Assembly (NCBI GenBank): GCA_022572485.1
Contig: JACZVU010000046.1
Span: 1 to 16,170, forward strand
Source: Myxococcales bacterium
Lineage (GTDB): Bacteria > Myxococcota_A > UBA9160 > SMWR01
DNA: 16,170 bases
Direction: 5' to 3'
Shown: positions 14,982 to 16,170 of the stretch, in pieces
Position numbering within the stretch: the first letter of the stretch is position 1
How the letters are laid out: each line of letters begins with the position of its first letter
Translations under genes and position numbers: made by a program
The notes under the pieces: generated by a model
Database searches by the model: none
Seen by the model: only the letters and a program-made list of their open reading frames with translations
What the model was told of the DNA's origin: nothing

Positions 14982-15365
14982 GTGGAACTGACCGCCATCG
15001 TGATCGCCTTGGCTCTGCTCGAGTACAGCGTCATTACCATCCTCTGTGGCCGGGCCCGGGTGCGCTGCGGCATCGTGGCGCCCGCCACGAGCGGCGACCC
15101 GATCTTCGAGCGCTACTTCCGCGCCCAGCAGAATACCCTCGAGCAGTTGATCGTCTTCGTCCCGGCGATGCTGCTCTTCGGCCGCTACGTGAGCGTGCCG
15201 ACCGGCGCAGGCCTCGGGCTGATCTTCATCCTCGGCCGAGCGCTCTTCGTCCGCGGTTACTACCGGGATCCCCCGAAGCGGGCCTCCGGCTTCGGCCTCT
15301 CTCTGCTCTCGAATCTGGTGTTGCTGCTCGGAGGATTGATCGGGGCCGTGGTTGCGTATTTCTGA
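14982..15365 (+). CDS. MAPEG-family integral membrane protein
   Basis: The protein has 127 residues with four hydrophobic segments at about 3-22, 55-70, 75-92 and 106-126, the topology and size of the MAPEG family (membrane-associated proteins in eicosanoid and glutathione metabolism, including microsomal glutathione transferases). The family signature is visible as ERYFRAQQNTLEQ (43-55), which carries the Arg-x-Gln-x-Asn-x-x-Glu pattern, and RGYYRDPPKRASGFGL (91-106). In characterised relatives these residues bind glutathione, so a conjugating or peroxide-reducing role in the membrane is plausible but not shown. The start is GTG, with AAGGAGA five bases upstream; the frame is open to 14886, but the earlier residues are not membrane-like and lack a ribosome site. 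It lies 123 bases after tesB on the same strand. A cytoplasmic GST-fold protein is also encoded in the window, but far away. Confidence 0.85.
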   Translation: MELTAIVIALALLEYSVITILCGRARVRCGIVAPATSGDPIFERYFRAQQNTLEQLIVFVPAMLLFGRYVSVPTGAGLGLIFILGRALFVRGYYRDPPKRASGFGLSLLSNLVLLLGGLIGAVVAYF

Positions 15366-15499
15366 ATCTCTTCCCGGCCCGATCGCCGACGAATTCCAAT
15401 GGGAACGGCAGCGCGGATTTTCTAACGGGCTAAACTTCATCCCCTTACCGGCGCCAGATTCGAAGCCGCAAGGATCGAGAAAATCAAGAGCGTGTCCCA

Positions 15500-16170
15500 A
15501 TGAGCGAGAACGAGAAACTGAACGCATGGGTTCGGAAAATCGAGAACCTGTGCAAACCGAACGCCGTCCACTGGTGCGATGGCTCTGAAGCCGAAAACAC
15601 CAAACTGATTCAACGGATGCTCGACGCGGGCACTGCCCGCAAGCTCAACGAGAGCAAACGTCCCAACAGCTACCTGATCTGGTCCGATCCCGCGGATGTC
15701 GCGCGCGTCGAAGACTCCACCTACATCTGTTCCGCGCGCGAAGAAGACGCCGGCCCAACCAACAACTGGCGCGACCCGGCCGAAATGAAATCGCTGCTGC
15801 GAGCGTTGTTCGACGGCTCGATGAAGGGCCGCACGATGTACGTGATTCCCTTCAGCATGGGGCCGATCGGCTCTCCGATTGCCCACATCGGCGTCCAGAT
15901 CACCGATTCTCCCTACGTGGTGACCAGCATGCGGGTGATGACGCGCATGGGTCAGAAAGTTCTCGACACACTCGGCAACGCTGCGTTCGTGCCCTGTCTC
16001 CACTCGGTCGGAGCTCCGCTCGCCGAGGGCGAGCAGGACGTGCCCTGGCCCTGCAACGCAGACAGCAAGTACATCGTTCACTTTCCCGAGACGCGCGAGA
16101 TCTGGTCGTTCGGTTCCGGTTACGGAGGCAATGCGCTGCTCGGCAAGAAGTGTTTCGCGCTTCGCATCGC
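15500..16170 (+). CDS. pckG: phosphoenolpyruvate carboxykinase (GTP), N-terminal part
   Basis: The gene runs off the window after 223 codons of an expected 600 or so. The start ATG at 15500 gives [20 protein letters not shown], followed by [40 protein letters not shown], the GPTNNW motif, [17 protein letters not shown] and [15 protein letters not shown] close to the window end. All are characteristic of the GTP-dependent PEPCK (animal and actinobacterial type) rather than the ATP-dependent PckA. The enzyme interconverts oxaloacetate plus GTP with PEP plus GDP and CO2, usually for gluconeogenesis. The Arg of SKRPNS is expected to contact substrate. The kinase P-loop and omega loop lie beyond the window and cannot be checked. 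An AAGAG about eight bases upstream is a weak ribosome site. The preceding 134 bases should hold its promoter, but I see no clear -35/-10 pair. Confidence 0.95.
   Translation, partial: MSENEKLNAWVRKIENLCKPNAVHWCDGSEAENTKLIQRMLDAGTARKLNESKRPNSYLIWSDPADVARVEDSTYICSAREEDAGPTNNWRDPAEMKSLLRALFDGSMKGRTMYVIPFSMGPIGSPIAHIGVQITDSPYVVTSMRVMTRMGQKVLDTLGNAAFVPCLHSVGAPLAEGEQDVPWPCNADSKYIVHFPETREIWSFGSGYGGNALLGKKCFALRI

Noticed and set aside
13818..15527. 569-codon minus-strand frame across tesB and the MAPEG gene
   Set aside because: Both genes beneath it on the + strand carry clear family motifs; this frame has no recognisable domain and is a long high-GC shadow.

Overview
This is a GC-rich bacterial window with compact gene packing, frequent GTG/TTG starts and housekeeping content: glycine cleavage P-protein, GTP-type PEP carboxykinase, endonuclease III, serine acetyltransferase and acyl-CoA thioesterase II. 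The mix, including a DUF3516-type helicase otherwise familiar from Actinobacteria and several small lineage-type proteins, suggests a free-living, aerobic, high-GC bacterium, perhaps of the Myxococcota/Binatota ('deltaproteobacterial') sphere. That placement is a guess from gene style; there is no rRNA or tRNA to anchor it. No CRISPR array, intact insertion sequence, prophage gene or toxin/defence module was seen. I therefore do not claim a new multi-gene system.

Layout. Positions 1-66 hold the tail of an unidentified + strand gene, which converges on a small single-pass membrane protein (53-292, minus). 293-614 looks like a decayed or frameshifted minus-strand membrane-protein remnant. An NCS1 nucleobase/cation symporter (615-2093, +) converges on a short-chain dehydrogenase (2324-3115, minus). 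The 3116-3503 gap carries a four-unit direct repeat array that may be an insertion-sequence end remnant. A small conserved-looking unknown (3504-3815) precedes full-length glycine dehydrogenase GcvP (about 3983-6913), without gcvT or gcvH beside it. A small multi-pass membrane protein follows (6964-7308); its Shine-Dalgarno sequence lies in a perfect palindrome. A YfcG-type glutathione transferase (7450-8133, minus) is next.

A COG0523/CobW GTPase (8529-9431) and a Ski2-like DUF3516 helicase (9428-11995) form a translationally coupled pair through a TTGA overlap. Endonuclease III (12033-12698, minus) and an alkyltransferase-like protein (12783-13109, +) are divergent DNA-repair neighbours. The gap before the end of cysE (13268-13864, minus) is crowded with palindromes. 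tesB (13965-14858, +) is divergent from cysE, and is followed by a MAPEG-family membrane protein (14982-15365) and the start of pckG (15500 to the window edge).

The most notable non-coding signals are these: a dispersed 29-bp repeat sitting on the stop codons of two minus-strand genes, with a third shortened copy after a + strand gene; the hairpin cluster at 13111-13264; the repeat array at 3274-3361; and the Shine-Dalgarno-sequestering palindrome at 6943-6958. The most notable protein-level oddity is an endonuclease III whose C-terminal iron-sulfur motif shows only three cysteines with unusual spacing.
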